Shown here: in pieces, positions 35,955 through 45,571 of the stretch
Numbering within the stretch: the first letter of the stretch is position 1
Layout: every line of letters begins with the position of its first letter
Assembly: GCA_934438135.1 (NCBI GenBank)
Contig: CAKSBP010000007.1
Span: forward strand, 32,121-96,120
Length of the DNA: 64,000 nucleotides
Reading direction: 5' to 3'
Origin: an uncultured Clostridium sp.
Lineage (GTDB): Bacteria > Bacillota > Clostridia > Lachnospirales > Lachnospiraceae
The notes under the pieces: model-generated
Database searches by the model: none
Told to the model about the DNA's origin: nothing
Seen by the model: the letters and a program-made list of their open reading frames with translations, nothing else
Translations under genes and position numbers: made by a program

Positions 35955-37253
35955 ATGAAAACCGTGACAATTTCAAAAATGCACAGGAGAAGAAAGAACA
36001 GGAAGACAGCCAGGATTTTTGCCTCCCTTGTTTTCATGGCATTTTCTGCTTATTTTATTACGTTGTCTTCTCAAGGAAAGGAATCTATTACTAATCTTTT
36101 AAAGGATACAGGAAAGGGTATTGGAAGAACCGTATGTATGAATACAATGGAAAACTGCTCTCCCGTTATGGAGTATGGTATGTATTCCAAAATAGGACTT
36201 AAATCTTTAAACTGGGAAGTGGCTTTGATTGGCGGAGGTGTCAGCAAGAATAGTGATATGCAGAAACTGCTGGCTGCAACCAATGCAGCAAAAGAAAACC
36301 AGACTGCGGTGCAGGCAAGTCTGGCAGAAAAAGAGCTGGTTATTGATAAAAACAGTGATGTGGGAGAGGTAGAAGTATTAGAGGATGATACATATTTTGA
36401 ACCGGATGACGAAGGAATGAAAAGTGAAGCAGTAGAAACTGGTGCAGAGTCTGCCAATGCAATTGCTCAGAATAAAGCGATTATCAGCCAGCTGAAAAAA
36501 TCAAAAAGTACCAATTATCTGGTGAAGAACTTCTTTATTGTAGATTCTTCTACCAGAATTAATGATAGTGTATTCAATGTGGAAAAGCTGTTAAATACCG
36601 ACTGCACTATGAAGAAAAGAGCCAGCAGGCCTCAGATATTAATTTATCATACTCATGGCGGTTCTGAAGCATTTGTGGATAGCAGACAAGGAAAAGAATC
36701 TGATTCGGTAGTAGGAGTCGGCACGACGCTGGAAAAGCTGTTAAGTGAAAAGTATGGTTTTAATGTCATTCATGATAAAACCTGCTATGATGTAATCAAT
36801 GGAAAAATTGATCGAAGTAAGGCATACGATAAAGCTTTGAATGGTGTTACAAAAATCTTGAAAAAGAATCCTACTATTCAGGTATGCATTGATTTACATC
36901 GGGATAATGCATCTCAGGGAAAAAAGCGTGCTGCTATGGTAAATGGAAAATCAACGGCGCAGATTATGTTTTTTAACGGATTAAGCCGTAATGCAAATGG
37001 AGAAATCAGCTATTTAAAAAACTCGAATTTACAAGGAAATCTTGCATTCAGTCTGAAAATGAAAATGAAAGCAATGGAACTCTATCCAAATCTGACAACG
37101 AAAATTTATTTAAAACAGTATCGCTATAATCTCCATTTGCGGAAAAAGTCGCTTCTTATTGAACTGGGAACCAACTTAAATACCGTAGCAGAGGCAAAAA
37201 ATGCGATGGAACCGCTGGCAGAGGTTTTAAAGCAAGTATTGAATGAAGATTAG
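35955..37253 (+). CDS. spoIIP: Stage II sporulation protein P
   Basis: A 432-residue amidase/peptidase anchored by one membrane segment (about 20-45), which with SpoIID and SpoIIM digests septal peptidoglycan during engulfment. C-terminal SpoIIP domain marks are ILIYHTHGGSEAF with the metal-binding His, GVGTTLEKLLSEKYGFNV, CIDLHRDNA with a second His, and LLIELGTNLNTVAEAKNAMEPL. The start at ATG 35955 has GGTGGTG before it. Between residues about 120 and 190 lies a variable acidic linker. Its position between gpr and lepA matches Bacillus. Confidence 0.93.
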   Translation: MKTVTISKMHRRRKNRKTARIFASLVFMAFSAYFITLSSQGKESITNLLKDTGKGIGRTVCMNTMENCSPVMEYGMYSKIGLKSLNWEVALIGGGVSKNSDMQKLLAATNAAKENQTAVQASLAEKELVIDKNSDVGEVEVLEDDTYFEPDDEGMKSEAVETGAESANAIAQNKAIISQLKKSKSTNYLVKNFFIVDSSTRINDSVFNVEKLLNTDCTMKKRASRPQILIYHTHGGSEAFVDSRQGKESDSVVGVGTTLEKLLSEKYGFNVIHDKTCYDVINGKIDRSKAYDKALNGVTKILKKNPTIQVCIDLHRDNASQGKKRAAMVNGKSTAQIMFFNGLSRNANGEISYLKNSNLQGNLAFSLKMKMKAMELYPNLTTKIYLKQYRYNLHLRKKSLLIELGTNLNTVAEAKNAMEPLAEVLKQVLNED

Positions 37254-37267
37254 GACTATGCTATAAT
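37239..37267 (+). promoter_or_regulatory. Promoter of lepA
   Basis: TTGAAT (37239-37244), 17 bases, TGC-TATAAT with TATAAT at 37262-37267; an extended -10. It begins within the end of spoIIP, so lepA can be expressed outside sporulation. Confidence 0.75.
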
Positions 37268-37319
37268 TACAGACAATGATTTTGTATTGTAGTAAAGAAC
37301 TGCATAGAAAGAGGTACAA

Positions 37320-39134
37320 ATGGCAAATATAGATCAAAGTAAAATTAGGAATTTTTGTATTGTTGCCCATATCGATCACGGAAAATCTACACTGGCTGAT
37401 CGTATTATTGAAAAAACAGGACTTTTAACGAGCAGGGAGATGCAGTCTCAGGTTCTGGATAATATGGAACTTGAGAGGGAGCGTGGTATTACCATCAAAG
37501 CGCAGACTGTCCGTATCGTATATAAAGCAAAAGATGGGGAAGAATATATTTTTAATTTAATTGATACTCCGGGACATGTTGATTTTAACTATGAGGTTTC
37601 CCGAAGCCTTGCAGCCTGTGAAGGTGCGATTCTGATTGTCGATGCTGCACAGGGAATAGAAGCACAGACATTAGCAAATTGTTATCTGGCACTGGACCAT
37701 GATCTGGAAATCATGCCTGTTATTAACAAGATTGACCTTCCAAGTGCAGAGCCGGATCGCGTAAAAGCAGAAATCGAAGATGTGATCGGATTAGATGCGG
37801 AAGATGCACCATTAATTTCAGCCAAATTAGGACTGAATATTGAAGATGTCCTAGAACAGATTGTAAAGAAAATTCCAGCACCATCTGGTGATCCAGAAGG
37901 ACCTTTACAGGCTCTGATTTTTGACTCTTTATATGATGCTTATAAAGGTGTTATTGTATTCTGCCGTATTTTTGATGGTTCTGTGAAAAAAGGAACTTTA
38001 ATGCGAATGATGGCAACCGGAGCAGAAGCAGAAGTTGTTGAAGTTGGCACATTTGGTGCTGGACAGTTTATTCCTTGTGAAGAATTATCAGCCGGCATGG
38101 TTGGATATATTACAGCCAGCTTAAAAAATGTAAAAGATACGCATGTAGGTGATACGGTAACTGATGCCAATCGTCCATGTGCAGAACCGCTTCCTGGTTA
38201 TAAACAGGTAAATCCGATGGTGTTCTGTGGTCTTTATCCAGCAGATGGTTCTAAATATGGTGATTTAAGAGATGCATTAGAGAAACTTCAGTTAAACGAT
38301 GCTTCCCTTCAGTTTGAAGCAGAGACAAGCATTGCGTTAGGATTTGGTTTCCGGTGTGGTTTCTTAGGTCTGTTACATTTGGAAATCATTCAGGAACGTC
38401 TGGAACGTGAATATAATCTTGACTTAGTAACAACAGCACCTGGTGTTGTATATAAAGTATATAAGACAGACGGATCGGTTTTGGAAATTACGAACCCATC
38501 CAATTTACCAGACCCATCTGAAATTGAGCATATGGAAGAACCAATTGTCAATGCGGAAATTATGGTGACGACTGAGTTTGTTGGCTCTATTATGAAATTA
38601 TGTCAGGAGAGACGTGGTGTTTATCTTGGTATGGAATATATGGAACAGACCAGAGCACTGTTAAAATATGAGCTGCCATTAAATGAAATTATTTACGATT
38701 TCTTTGATGCACTAAAATCCCGTTCCCGTGGTTACGCATCTTTTGATTATGAGTTGAAAGGATACAAGCCATCTCAGTTAGTAAAACTGGATATTCTTAT
38801 TAATAAAGAAGAAGTCGATGCACTTTCCTTTATTGTACATGCAGATACTGCATATGAGCGTGGACGTAAAATGTGTGAAAAACTGAAAGGGGAAATCCCT
38901 CGCCAGATGTTTGAAATCCCAATCCAGGCGGCAATTGGAAGCAAAGTAATTGCACGTGAAACAGTAAAAGCCATGAGAAAAGACGTTCTTGCAAAATGTT
39001 ATGGCGGAGATATTTCCCGTAAGAAGAAACTTCTGGAAAAACAAAAGGAAGGTAAGAAACGTATGCGTCAGGTTGGTAATGTTGAAATTCCACAGAGTGC
39101 ATTTATGAGTGTATTGAAATTAGATGATGAATAA
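37320..39134 (+). CDS. lepA: Elongation factor 4
   Basis: A 604-residue translational GTPase that acts on stalled or mistranslocated ribosomes. G-domain motifs are IVAHIDHGKSTLADR (G1), the switch ERERGITIKAQTV (G2), DTPGHVDF (G3), and NKIDLP (G4). The LepA-specific C-terminus is visible with the KGEIPRQMFEIPIQAAIGSKVIARETVKA region and CYGGDISRKKKLLEKQKEGKKRM. Length is normal. It begins after AAAGAGG. A strong terminator follows the gene. Confidence 0.98.
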   Translation: MANIDQSKIRNFCIVAHIDHGKSTLADRIIEKTGLLTSREMQSQVLDNMELERERGITIKAQTVRIVYKAKDGEEYIFNLIDTPGHVDFNYEVSRSLAACEGAILIVDAAQGIEAQTLANCYLALDHDLEIMPVINKIDLPSAEPDRVKAEIEDVIGLDAEDAPLISAKLGLNIEDVLEQIVKKIPAPSGDPEGPLQALIFDSLYDAYKGVIVFCRIFDGSVKKGTLMRMMATGAEAEVVEVGTFGAGQFIPCEELSAGMVGYITASLKNVKDTHVGDTVTDANRPCAEPLPGYKQVNPMVFCGLYPADGSKYGDLRDALEKLQLNDASLQFEAETSIALGFGFRCGFLGLLHLEIIQERLEREYNLDLVTTAPGVVYKVYKTDGSVLEITNPSNLPDPSEIEHMEEPIVNAEIMVTTEFVGSIMKLCQERRGVYLGMEYMEQTRALLKYELPLNEIIYDFFDALKSRSRGYASFDYELKGYKPSQLVKLDILINKEEVDALSFIVHADTAYERGRKMCEKLKGEIPRQMFEIPIQAAIGSKVIARETVKAMRKDVLAKCYGGDISRKKKLLEKQKEGKKRMRQVGNVEIPQSAFMSVLKLDDE

Positions 39135-39158
39135 ATAAGTGTGTTTCACACACTTTCT

Positions 39159-39186
39159 GGGAGACGATTAGTTCGTCTCCCTTTTC
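39159..39186 (+). terminator. Terminator after lepA
   Basis: GGGAGACGA (39159-39167), TTAGT, TCGTCTCCC (39173-39181), then TTTTCC. Perfect nine-pair stem. A smaller GTGTGTTTCACACAC hairpin lies just before it. Confidence 0.85.
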
Positions 39187-39216
39187 CAAATACAAGAAAA
39201 ATGAAATGGAGCGAAT

Positions 39217-40428
39217 ATGAAAACAAACATCAAAAATCCAGAACTTTCTATTTATGTTCATATCCCTTTCTGTGTGCAGAAATGTCTGTACTGCGATTTT
39301 CTATCAGGTCCAGCATCGAAGGAAAAGATAGATCGGTATATAGAAGCATTATGTAAGGAGATTTCCTGGTACCGTTCTATTTTTAGAAAGCATACCATAC
39401 GAAGTGTATTTTTAGGTGGTGGGACACCTTCTATATTAGATGCAGGGCAGATAGAAAAATTAATGTCTACAATTGCAGAACAGGCAGAACTTAATATAAA
39501 AGCAGAGAGGCAGCCGGAAATTACAATGGAAGCAAATCCTGGAACTTTAACAAAAGAAAAACTAGAAGCATGCTGGAAAAGCGGAATTAATCGTCTGAGC
39601 ATTGGGCTTCAGTCTGCGGACAATGAAGAATTAAAACGTCTGGGACGAATTCATACGTATGAGGAATTTTTACAGTCCTATTCCCTGGCAAGGGAAACTG
39701 GATTTCAAAATATTAATATTGATTTGATGTCAGGGCTTCCAGGACAGAGTATGGAAACTTTTCTTGAAACATTATTAAAAGTACTGGAATTAAAACCAGA
39801 GCATATTTCATCGTACAGTTTGATTGTAGAAGAAGGGACACCATTTTATAAGATATATGGAGAGGGAAAAGGGGAGGATATGCTTCCTGATGATGAGCTG
39901 GATCGTGCAATGTATCACAAAACAAGAGCTCTTCTTTATGAAAGTGGATATGAACAGTATGAAATTTCAAATTATGCAAAACCGGGATTGGAAAGCAGGC
40001 ACAATATTTCTTACTGGACAAGTATCCCCTATCTTGGGCTTGGATTAGGTGCATCTTCTCTTTATGAGCATAAACGCTTTCATAATAAATCTTCTATGGA
40101 GGACTATCTTACCTTTGTAGAACAGACAGATTCTGTAAAAATTATGACAGAAACAGAGTTTGCTATGCCAGGTGCCTATATAGAAGAAAGTCTGACCGTA
40201 AATGCAGAAATGGATGAATTTATGATTCTTGGACTTCGAATGATACAGGGAGTTTCTTACACAGAGTTTAAACAAAGATTTGGGAAAACGATAAAAGAAA
40301 TTTATCCCAAGCAGCTGAAACGGTTTTTAGAAGAAAAACTTCTAATTGAATCAAAAGATCGTCTCATGCTGACAGATCGGGGAATTGATGTAAGCAATCG
40401 GGTATTTATGGAATTTTTAAGAGACTGA
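39217..40428 (+). CDS. hemW: Radical SAM heme-handling protein HemW (oxygen-independent coproporphyrinogen III oxidase-like)
   Basis: A 403-residue radical SAM protein with YVHIPFCVQKCLYCDF, the C-x3-C-x2-C cluster motif, then GGGTPSIL, and MSGLPGQ. It belongs to the HemW group, thought to transfer heme to other proteins rather than act as coproporphyrinogen oxidase, because such genes lie next to lepA/hrcA in Firmicutes, and the cluster motif lacks the fourth cysteine found in HemN. The start at 39217 has GAAATGGAGCG before it. The lepA terminator is 30 bases upstream, so this gene may have its own weak promoter. Confidence 0.93.
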   Translation: MKTNIKNPELSIYVHIPFCVQKCLYCDFLSGPASKEKIDRYIEALCKEISWYRSIFRKHTIRSVFLGGGTPSILDAGQIEKLMSTIAEQAELNIKAERQPEITMEANPGTLTKEKLEACWKSGINRLSIGLQSADNEELKRLGRIHTYEEFLQSYSLARETGFQNINIDLMSGLPGQSMETFLETLLKVLELKPEHISSYSLIVEEGTPFYKIYGEGKGEDMLPDDELDRAMYHKTRALLYESGYEQYEISNYAKPGLESRHNISYWTSIPYLGLGLGASSLYEHKRFHNKSSMEDYLTFVEQTDSVKIMTETEFAMPGAYIEESLTVNAEMDEFMILGLRMIQGVSYTEFKQRFGKTIKEIYPKQLKRFLEEKLLIESKDRLMLTDRGIDVSNRVFMEFLRD

Positions 40429-40539
40429 TTCTATGAAATAATATGAGTTTATACTGGGCATAAATATAGTAGAAACACACCTTAAAACTACACGGACAGA
40501 AAGATGGTAAAAATAAATTAGAAAAATAGAAAAGAAACC

Positions 40540-40568
40540 TTGACAAAAGAAATCGATAGTGGTATTTT
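40540..40568 (+). promoter_or_regulatory. Promoter of the hrcA-grpE-dnaK operon
   Basis: TTGACA (40540-40545), 17 bases, TATTTT (40563-40568). Transcription start would fall in or beside the CIRCE operator, consistent with repression by HrcA. Confidence 0.75.
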
Positions 40569-40581
40569 ATGTATAAAGAAG

Positions 40582-40608
40582 TTAGCACTCTATGAAGCTG
40601 AGTGCTAA
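40582..40608. promoter_or_regulatory. CIRCE operator (HrcA binding site)
   Basis: TTAGCACTC at 40582-40590, nine bases, GAGTGCTAA at 40600-40608: a perfect match to the CIRCE consensus. A GTG within the right arm at 40602 is in frame with hrcA, but the operator position shows it is not the start. Confidence 0.98.
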
Positions 40609-40643
40609 CAAATAAAAATCACAAAGTGAAGGAAGTGAAACTG

Positions 40644-41672
40644 GTGGATTTAGATGATAGAAAGAAAACGATTTTACAGGCTATCATCAAAACTTATCTG
40701 GAAAGCGGAGAACCTGTCGGCTCAAGAACGATTTCGAAGTATTCCGAGTTAAATTTAAGTTCTGCGACAATTCGTAATGAAATGTCAGATCTTGAGGAAC
40801 TGGGATATATTCTTCAGCCTCATACTTCTGCTGGACGAATTCCTTCCGATAAAGGATACCGGTTTTATGTCGATCAGCTTATGAATGAGAAGCTGGAAGA
40901 GATTAACGGAATGAAAGATTTATTAATCGAGAAGACCGATAAAGTGGAGACGATGCTTAAGCAGGTTGCGAAAGTGTTAGCCGATAATACGAATTATACT
41001 TCTATGGTAACAAAACCTCATTACAAACATAAGAAAATGAAGTTTATCCAGTTGACAGAAGTTGATGAAACACATATGCTTGCTGTTATTGTAATTGAAG
41101 GCAACATTGTAAAAAACCGTATTTTAGAATTGGAAGAACCGGTTGATAAGGAAATTGTATTAAAATTAAACATTGTGTTAAATACATTCTTACAAGGTCT
41201 TGATTTAACAGAAATCAACATTGCGTTGATACAGAAAATGAAGATGCAGGCTGGTCAGTATGGTAATCTGGTAAACATCATTTTAGATTCCGTTGCAGAA
41301 GCAATCAGTGAAGAAGATGATTTAGAAATATATACAAGTGGAGCAACCAATATTCTGAAGTATCCGGAACTTAGTGATACGGAAAAGGCTTCCAAACTTC
41401 TTTATACATTTGAAGAAAAGAAGCAGCTGACGGAACTCATTACCGATAAGATGGATGATGAGGAACAAAGAGGCATTCAGGTTTATATTGGAGATGAGAC
41501 ACCTGTAAAATCAATGAAAGACTGTTCTGTAGTAACAGCAACCTACGAAATGGGCGAAGGTGTATATGGCAAGATTGGAATTGTTGGTCCAAAACGTATG
41601 GATTACGAAAAGGTTGTGAGTACACTTCAGACATTAATGAATCAGTTAGATGACATATTCAAAAAAGAATAG
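40644..41672 (+). CDS. hrcA: Heat-inducible transcription repressor
   Basis: A 342-residue repressor that binds CIRCE and is activated by GroEL. The N-terminal winged helix has DDRKKTILQAIIKTYLESGEPVGSRTISK and SSATIRNEMSDLEELGYILQPHTSAGR. The GTG start at 40644 is chosen: GGAAG lies eight bases upstream, and the family's N-terminus begins there; GTG 40602 is inside CIRCE. The C-terminal GroEL-responsive domain is complete. It is the first gene in the chaperone operon, with CIRCE 36 bases upstream, so it controls itself. Confidence 0.96.
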   Translation: MDLDDRKKTILQAIIKTYLESGEPVGSRTISKYSELNLSSATIRNEMSDLEELGYILQPHTSAGRIPSDKGYRFYVDQLMNEKLEEINGMKDLLIEKTDKVETMLKQVAKVLADNTNYTSMVTKPHYKHKKMKFIQLTEVDETHMLAVIVIEGNIVKNRILELEEPVDKEIVLKLNIVLNTFLQGLDLTEINIALIQKMKMQAGQYGNLVNIILDSVAEAISEEDDLEIYTSGATNILKYPELSDTEKASKLLYTFEEKKQLTELITDKMDDEEQRGIQVYIGDETPVKSMKDCSVVTATYEMGEGVYGKIGIVGPKRMDYEKVVSTLQTLMNQLDDIFKKE

Positions 41673-41702
41673 AAGCTGATTCGAATGAAAGGTGGAAATA
41701 GG

Positions 41703-42281
41703 TTGAAGCAAAAAGAAAAAACAAAGACAGATGAGCAGGCTGTAGAGCAGGCTGAGGAAAAAGAGGTTCAGACAGAAGCAGCTGAGAATACAGAAACTGC
41801 TGATACAGAAACTGCGGAAGAGTCTGTAAAATCAGATAAGGCAGATAAAAAGGATCAAAAAATTCAGGAATTGAATGAGAAGCTCATGAGAACCATGGCA
41901 GAGTTTGATAATTTTAGAAAACGTTCTGAAAAAGAAAAAAGTGCCATGTTTGAAATCGGAGCAAAGGATATCATTGAAAAAATCCTTCCGGTTATTGATA
42001 ATTTTGAAAGAGGGCTTGATTCCATTACGGAAGAAGAAAAATCCAGTGCATTTGCTCAAGGAATCGAAGCGATTTATAAACAGTTTTTAAATGCATTAAC
42101 AGATGCTGGAGTTACACCAATTGAAGCGGTTGGAAAAGAATTTGATCCTAATCTTCACAATGCAGTTATGCATGCGGAAGATGATTCATTGGGTGAAAAC
42201 ATAGTAGCAGATGAATTCCAAAAAGGCTACATGTACAAAGAAACTGTGGTAAGACACAGTATGGTTAAAGTTGTGAACTAA
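41703..42281 (+). CDS. grpE: Nucleotide exchange factor GrpE
   Basis: About 192 residues; removes ADP from DnaK. It has an acidic N-terminal region rich in Glu, Thr and Ala (about 10-50), then a coiled coil, EKLMRTMAEFDNFRKRSEKE, and the C-terminal beta domain GVTPIEAVGKEFDPNLHNAVM and GYMYKETVVRHSMVKV. The start is uncertain between ATG 41685, which lacks a ribosome binding site, and TTG 41703, seven bases after GGTGG; the latter is used. Between hrcA (12-30 bases before) and dnaK (57 bases after). Confidence 0.95.
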   Translation: MKQKEKTKTDEQAVEQAEEKEVQTEAAENTETADTETAEESVKSDKADKKDQKIQELNEKLMRTMAEFDNFRKRSEKEKSAMFEIGAKDIIEKILPVIDNFERGLDSITEEEKSSAFAQGIEAIYKQFLNALTDAGVTPIEAVGKEFDPNLHNAVMHAEDDSLGENIVADEFQKGYMYKETVVRHSMVKVVN

Positions 42282-42338
42282 TCTAAAAATTAGAAATAAA
42301 TATTGAAATTAGTGAAATGAAATATAGGAGGAATCATT

Positions 42339-44204
42339 ATGAGTAAAATAATAGGTATTGATTTAGGTACTACAAACTCATGCGTAGCAGTTATGGAAGG
42401 TGGAAAACCAGTTGTTATTACAAATGCAGAAGGTATTCGTACAACACCATCTATTGTTGCATTTTCAAAAACAGGAGAAAGATTAGTTGGTGAACCTGCA
42501 AAACGTCAGGCAGTAACAAATGCAGACAAAACAATTTCTTCCATTAAAAGACATATGGGAAGCGATTATAAAGTAGCAATTGATGATAAGAAGTATTCTC
42601 CACAGGAAATTTCCGCTATGATACTTCAAAAATTAAAAGCAGATGCAGAAGCTTACTTGGGTGAATCTGTATCTGAAGCAGTTATTACAGTTCCTGCTTA
42701 CTTTAACGATGCTCAGAGACAGGCAACAAAAGATGCTGGTAAAATCGCTGGTTTAGATGTAAAACGTATTATCAACGAACCAACAGCAGCTGCATTAGCT
42801 TATGGACTTGATAATGAACATGAACAGAAAATCATGGTTTACGATTTAGGTGGTGGTACATTCGATGTATCTATTATCGAAATTGGTGACGGTGTTATCG
42901 AAGTATTAGCAACATCTGGTGATAACAGACTTGGTGGTGATGACTTCGATGAAAGAATTACTCAGTTCATGATTGAAGAATTCAAGAAACAGGAAGGTGT
43001 TGACTTATCCACTGATAAGATGGCACTTCAGAGATTAAAAGAAGCAGCAGAAAAAGCAAAGAAAGAATTATCTTCTGCTACAACAACAAACATTAATTTA
43101 CCATTTATCACAGCTACAGCTGAAGGACCAAAACACTTCGACTTAAACTTAACAAGAGCTAAATTTGATGAATTAACAAATGACTTAGTAGAAAGAACAC
43201 AGACACCAGTTCAGAATGCACTTCGTGATGCTGGCATTACTGCTTCTGAATTAAGTCAGGTATTATTAGTTGGTGGTTCTACACGTATTCCAGCTGTTCA
43301 GGATAAAGTAAAAGTATTAACAGGCAAAGAACCTTCTAAGACATTAAATCCTGATGAATGTGTTGCACTTGGTGCTTCTATTCAGGGTGGTAAATTAGCA
43401 GGTGATGCCGGTGCCGGAGATATCCTTTTACTTGATGTAACTCCACTTTCCCTTTCTATTGAAACAATGGGTGGTGTTGCTACAACATTAATTCCTAGAA
43501 ATACAACAATTCCTACAAAGAAGAGTCAGACATTCTCTACAGCAGCAGATAATCAGACAGCCGTTGATATTCATGTTGTACAGGGTGAAAGACAGTTTGC
43601 CAGAGATAACAAAACTCTTGGACAATTCAGATTGGATGGTATTCCACCAGCAAGAAGAGGTGTTCCTCAGATCGAAGTTACATTTGATATCGATGCAAAT
43701 GGTATCGTAAATGTATCTGCAAAAGACTTAGGAACAGGAAAAGAACAGCATATTACAATTACATCTGGTTCTAATATGTCTGATGAGGATATCGAAAAAG
43801 CAGTAAAAGAAGCTGCTGAATTCGAAGCACAGGATAAGAAACGTAAAGAAGCTGTTGATGTACGCAATGATGCTGATGCTATGGTATTCCAGACAGAAAA
43901 AGCTTTACAGGAAGTTGGAGACAAAGTAGATGCAAATGAAAAATCTGCTGTTGAAGCTGACTTAAATCACTTAAAAGAATTAGTTGAAAAATCCAATGCA
44001 GAAACAATGACAGAAGCTGAAGTTGAAGAAATGAAAGCTGCAAAAGAAAAATTAATGACTGGTTCTCAGGCATTATTCCAGAAGATGTACGAACAGGCTC
44101 AGGCTGCTCAGGCTGGACCAGATATGGGTCAGAGTGCACAGGGTACTGCTGATTCTTCAAATCAGAATGACGACGTTGTTGACGGTGATTATAGAGAAGT
44201 TTAA
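42339..44204 (+). CDS. dnaK: Chaperone DnaK (Hsp70)
   Basis: A 621-residue Hsp70. The actin-fold ATPase has IGIDLGTTNSCVAVMEGG (phosphate loop 1), VYDLGGGTFDVSIIEI, and LVGGSTRIPAVQ; the substrate-binding part is about 390-500 with LLDVTPLSLSIET, and the helical lid is at 500-600. The C-terminus is Gln/Ala/Asp-rich and ends YREV rather than EEVD, as usual in bacteria. Start ATG follows AGGAGG. The operon is hrcA-grpE-dnaK, with dnaJ separately promoted 186 bases downstream. Confidence 0.99.
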   Translation: MSKIIGIDLGTTNSCVAVMEGGKPVVITNAEGIRTTPSIVAFSKTGERLVGEPAKRQAVTNADKTISSIKRHMGSDYKVAIDDKKYSPQEISAMILQKLKADAEAYLGESVSEAVITVPAYFNDAQRQATKDAGKIAGLDVKRIINEPTAAALAYGLDNEHEQKIMVYDLGGGTFDVSIIEIGDGVIEVLATSGDNRLGGDDFDERITQFMIEEFKKQEGVDLSTDKMALQRLKEAAEKAKKELSSATTTNINLPFITATAEGPKHFDLNLTRAKFDELTNDLVERTQTPVQNALRDAGITASELSQVLLVGGSTRIPAVQDKVKVLTGKEPSKTLNPDECVALGASIQGGKLAGDAGAGDILLLDVTPLSLSIETMGGVATTLIPRNTTIPTKKSQTFSTAADNQTAVDIHVVQGERQFARDNKTLGQFRLDGIPPARRGVPQIEVTFDIDANGIVNVSAKDLGTGKEQHITITSGSNMSDEDIEKAVKEAAEFEAQDKKRKEAVDVRNDADAMVFQTEKALQEVGDKVDANEKSAVEADLNHLKELVEKSNAETMTEAEVEEMKAAKEKLMTGSQALFQKMYEQAQAAQAGPDMGQSAQGTADSSNQNDDVVDGDYREV

Positions 44205-44230
44205 TAAATTGAATGCAACAATACACAATA

Positions 44231-44262
44231 AGTTTTCCGGAGAAAAAATTCTCCGGAAAACT
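44231..44262 (+). terminator. Long perfect hairpin after dnaK
   Basis: A 14-pair perfect stem (44231-44244 with 44249-44262) with a four-A loop, beginning 26 bases after the dnaK stop. There is no T tract after it (GTATTTAAAA), so it may stop transcription weakly or shield the dnaK mRNA 3' end. Confidence 0.6.
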
Positions 44263-44280
44263 GTATTTAAAAGCATCTAG

Positions 44281-44308
44281 TTGATTTTTTTTACGATTTG
44301 TGTATAAT
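44281..44308 (+). promoter_or_regulatory. Promoter of dnaJ
   Basis: TTGATT (44281-44286), 16 bases, TATAAT (44303-44308). dnaJ can thus be transcribed apart from CIRCE-controlled hrcA-grpE-dnaK. No CIRCE is present here. Confidence 0.7.
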
Positions 44309-44336
44309 AATAGGCGGTCACAATAGACGGCCTATT
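44309..44336 (+). repeat. Inverted repeat at the dnaJ transcription start
   Basis: AATAGGCGGTC (44309-44319), loop of six, GACGGCCTATT (44326-44336); 11 base pairs with one mismatch, starting next to the -10 box. Would form a stem-loop at the very 5' end of the dnaJ mRNA, or be an operator. Confidence 0.5.
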
Positions 44337-44390
44337 TGTTTATATGAGTCGCTGGTATTCACAGCAGTCTCATGATGGAAGGTGGAAGAA

Positions 44391-45551
44391 ATGGCGGATA
44401 AGAGAGATTATTATGAAGTCTTAGGTGTTACCAAAAGTGCTTCAGCAGATGAAATTAAAAAAGCATACCGGAAACTGGCCAAAAAATATCATCCGGATAT
44501 GCATCCAGGGGATAAGGAATGCGAAGAAAAGTTTAAAGAAGCTTCTGAAGCGTATGCTGTTTTAAGTGACCCTGATAAAAAGGCTAAGTATGACCAGTTC
44601 GGACACGCTGCTTTTGATGGTGGAGCAGGCGGTGGAGCAGGCTTTGATTTTAATGATTTTGATATGGGAGATATCTTTGGAGATATCTTTGGCGATATAT
44701 TCGGCGGTGGCGGCAGAAGCAGCCGAAGAGGAAATAATGGTCCTATGAAAGGACAAAATGTAAGAACAAGTGTTCGCATTACGTTTGAAGAAGCATGCTT
44801 CGGAGTGAATAAAGAAATCAGTCTGAATTTAAAAGACGAATGTACTCATTGTCATGGTACAGGAGCAAAACCAGGAACCAATCCGGAAACCTGTTCCAAG
44901 TGTGGTGGTAAAGGTCAGGTTGTATACACTCAGCAGTCTCTGTTTGGTATGGTTCGTAATGTCCAGACTTGTCCAGACTGTCATGGTACTGGTAAAGTTG
45001 TAAAAGAAAAATGTCCAGACTGTTATGGTACTGGTTATATTACTTCAAATAAGAAGATTGAGATTTCCATTCCTGCCGGAATTGATAACGGACAGAGCAT
45101 CCGTATTCGTGATAAAGGTGAGCCAGGTGTAAATGGCGGTCCTAGAGGCGATTTACTGGTAGAAGTGATTGTAGCAAGACATCCCGTTTTTGTCAGACAG
45201 GAATTTGATGTTTTCTCTACAGCACCAATTTCTTATGCAACAGCAGCAATCGGCGGTGATGTAAAGATTAAGACAATTGATGGTGAAGTAATTTACAATG
45301 TAAAACCTGGAACTCAGACAAATACGAAAATCAGATTACGTGGTAAAGGTGTTCCAACACTCCATAATAAGTCAGTACGTGGTGACCATTATGTAACATT
45401 GGTTGTTCAGATACCGACAAAGCTGACTGCAGAACAAAAGAGTCTGTTAAAGCAGTTTGATGATTCTTTGAACGGAGTGACTGCAGAATCTGTGAAGCAT
45501 GAATCTGAACATGAGCATGAACACAAAAAGAAAAAATTCTTTAAAAAGTAG
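44391..45551 (+). CDS. dnaJ: Co-chaperone DnaJ (Hsp40)
   Basis: A 386-residue co-chaperone. The J domain (about 1-70) contains KYHPDMHP with the essential HPD; a Gly/Phe-rich region follows (about 75-115), then four CxxCxGxG zinc repeats: CTHCHGTG, CSKCGGKG, CPDCHGTG and CPDCYGTG, then the C-terminal substrate domain. A short His/Glu-rich, Lys-rich tail (HESEHEHEHKKKKFFKK) is unusual but harmless. ATG 44391 follows GGAAGGTGG; GTG 44382 is in the same region and less likely. Confidence 0.98.
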   Translation: MADKRDYYEVLGVTKSASADEIKKAYRKLAKKYHPDMHPGDKECEEKFKEASEAYAVLSDPDKKAKYDQFGHAAFDGGAGGGAGFDFNDFDMGDIFGDIFGDIFGGGGRSSRRGNNGPMKGQNVRTSVRITFEEACFGVNKEISLNLKDECTHCHGTGAKPGTNPETCSKCGGKGQVVYTQQSLFGMVRNVQTCPDCHGTGKVVKEKCPDCYGTGYITSNKKIEISIPAGIDNGQSIRIRDKGEPGVNGGPRGDLLVEVIVARHPVFVRQEFDVFSTAPISYATAAIGGDVKIKTIDGEVIYNVKPGTQTNTKIRLRGKGVPTLHNKSVRGDHYVTLVVQIPTKLTAEQKSLLKQFDDSLNGVTAESVKHESEHEHEHKKKKFFKK

Positions 45552-45571
45552 ATAAATACTTAGAAATGAAA

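Noticed and set aside
40602..40643. GTG 40602 as hrcA start
   Set aside because: It is inside CIRCE, has no ribosome binding site and adds residues not found in the family.
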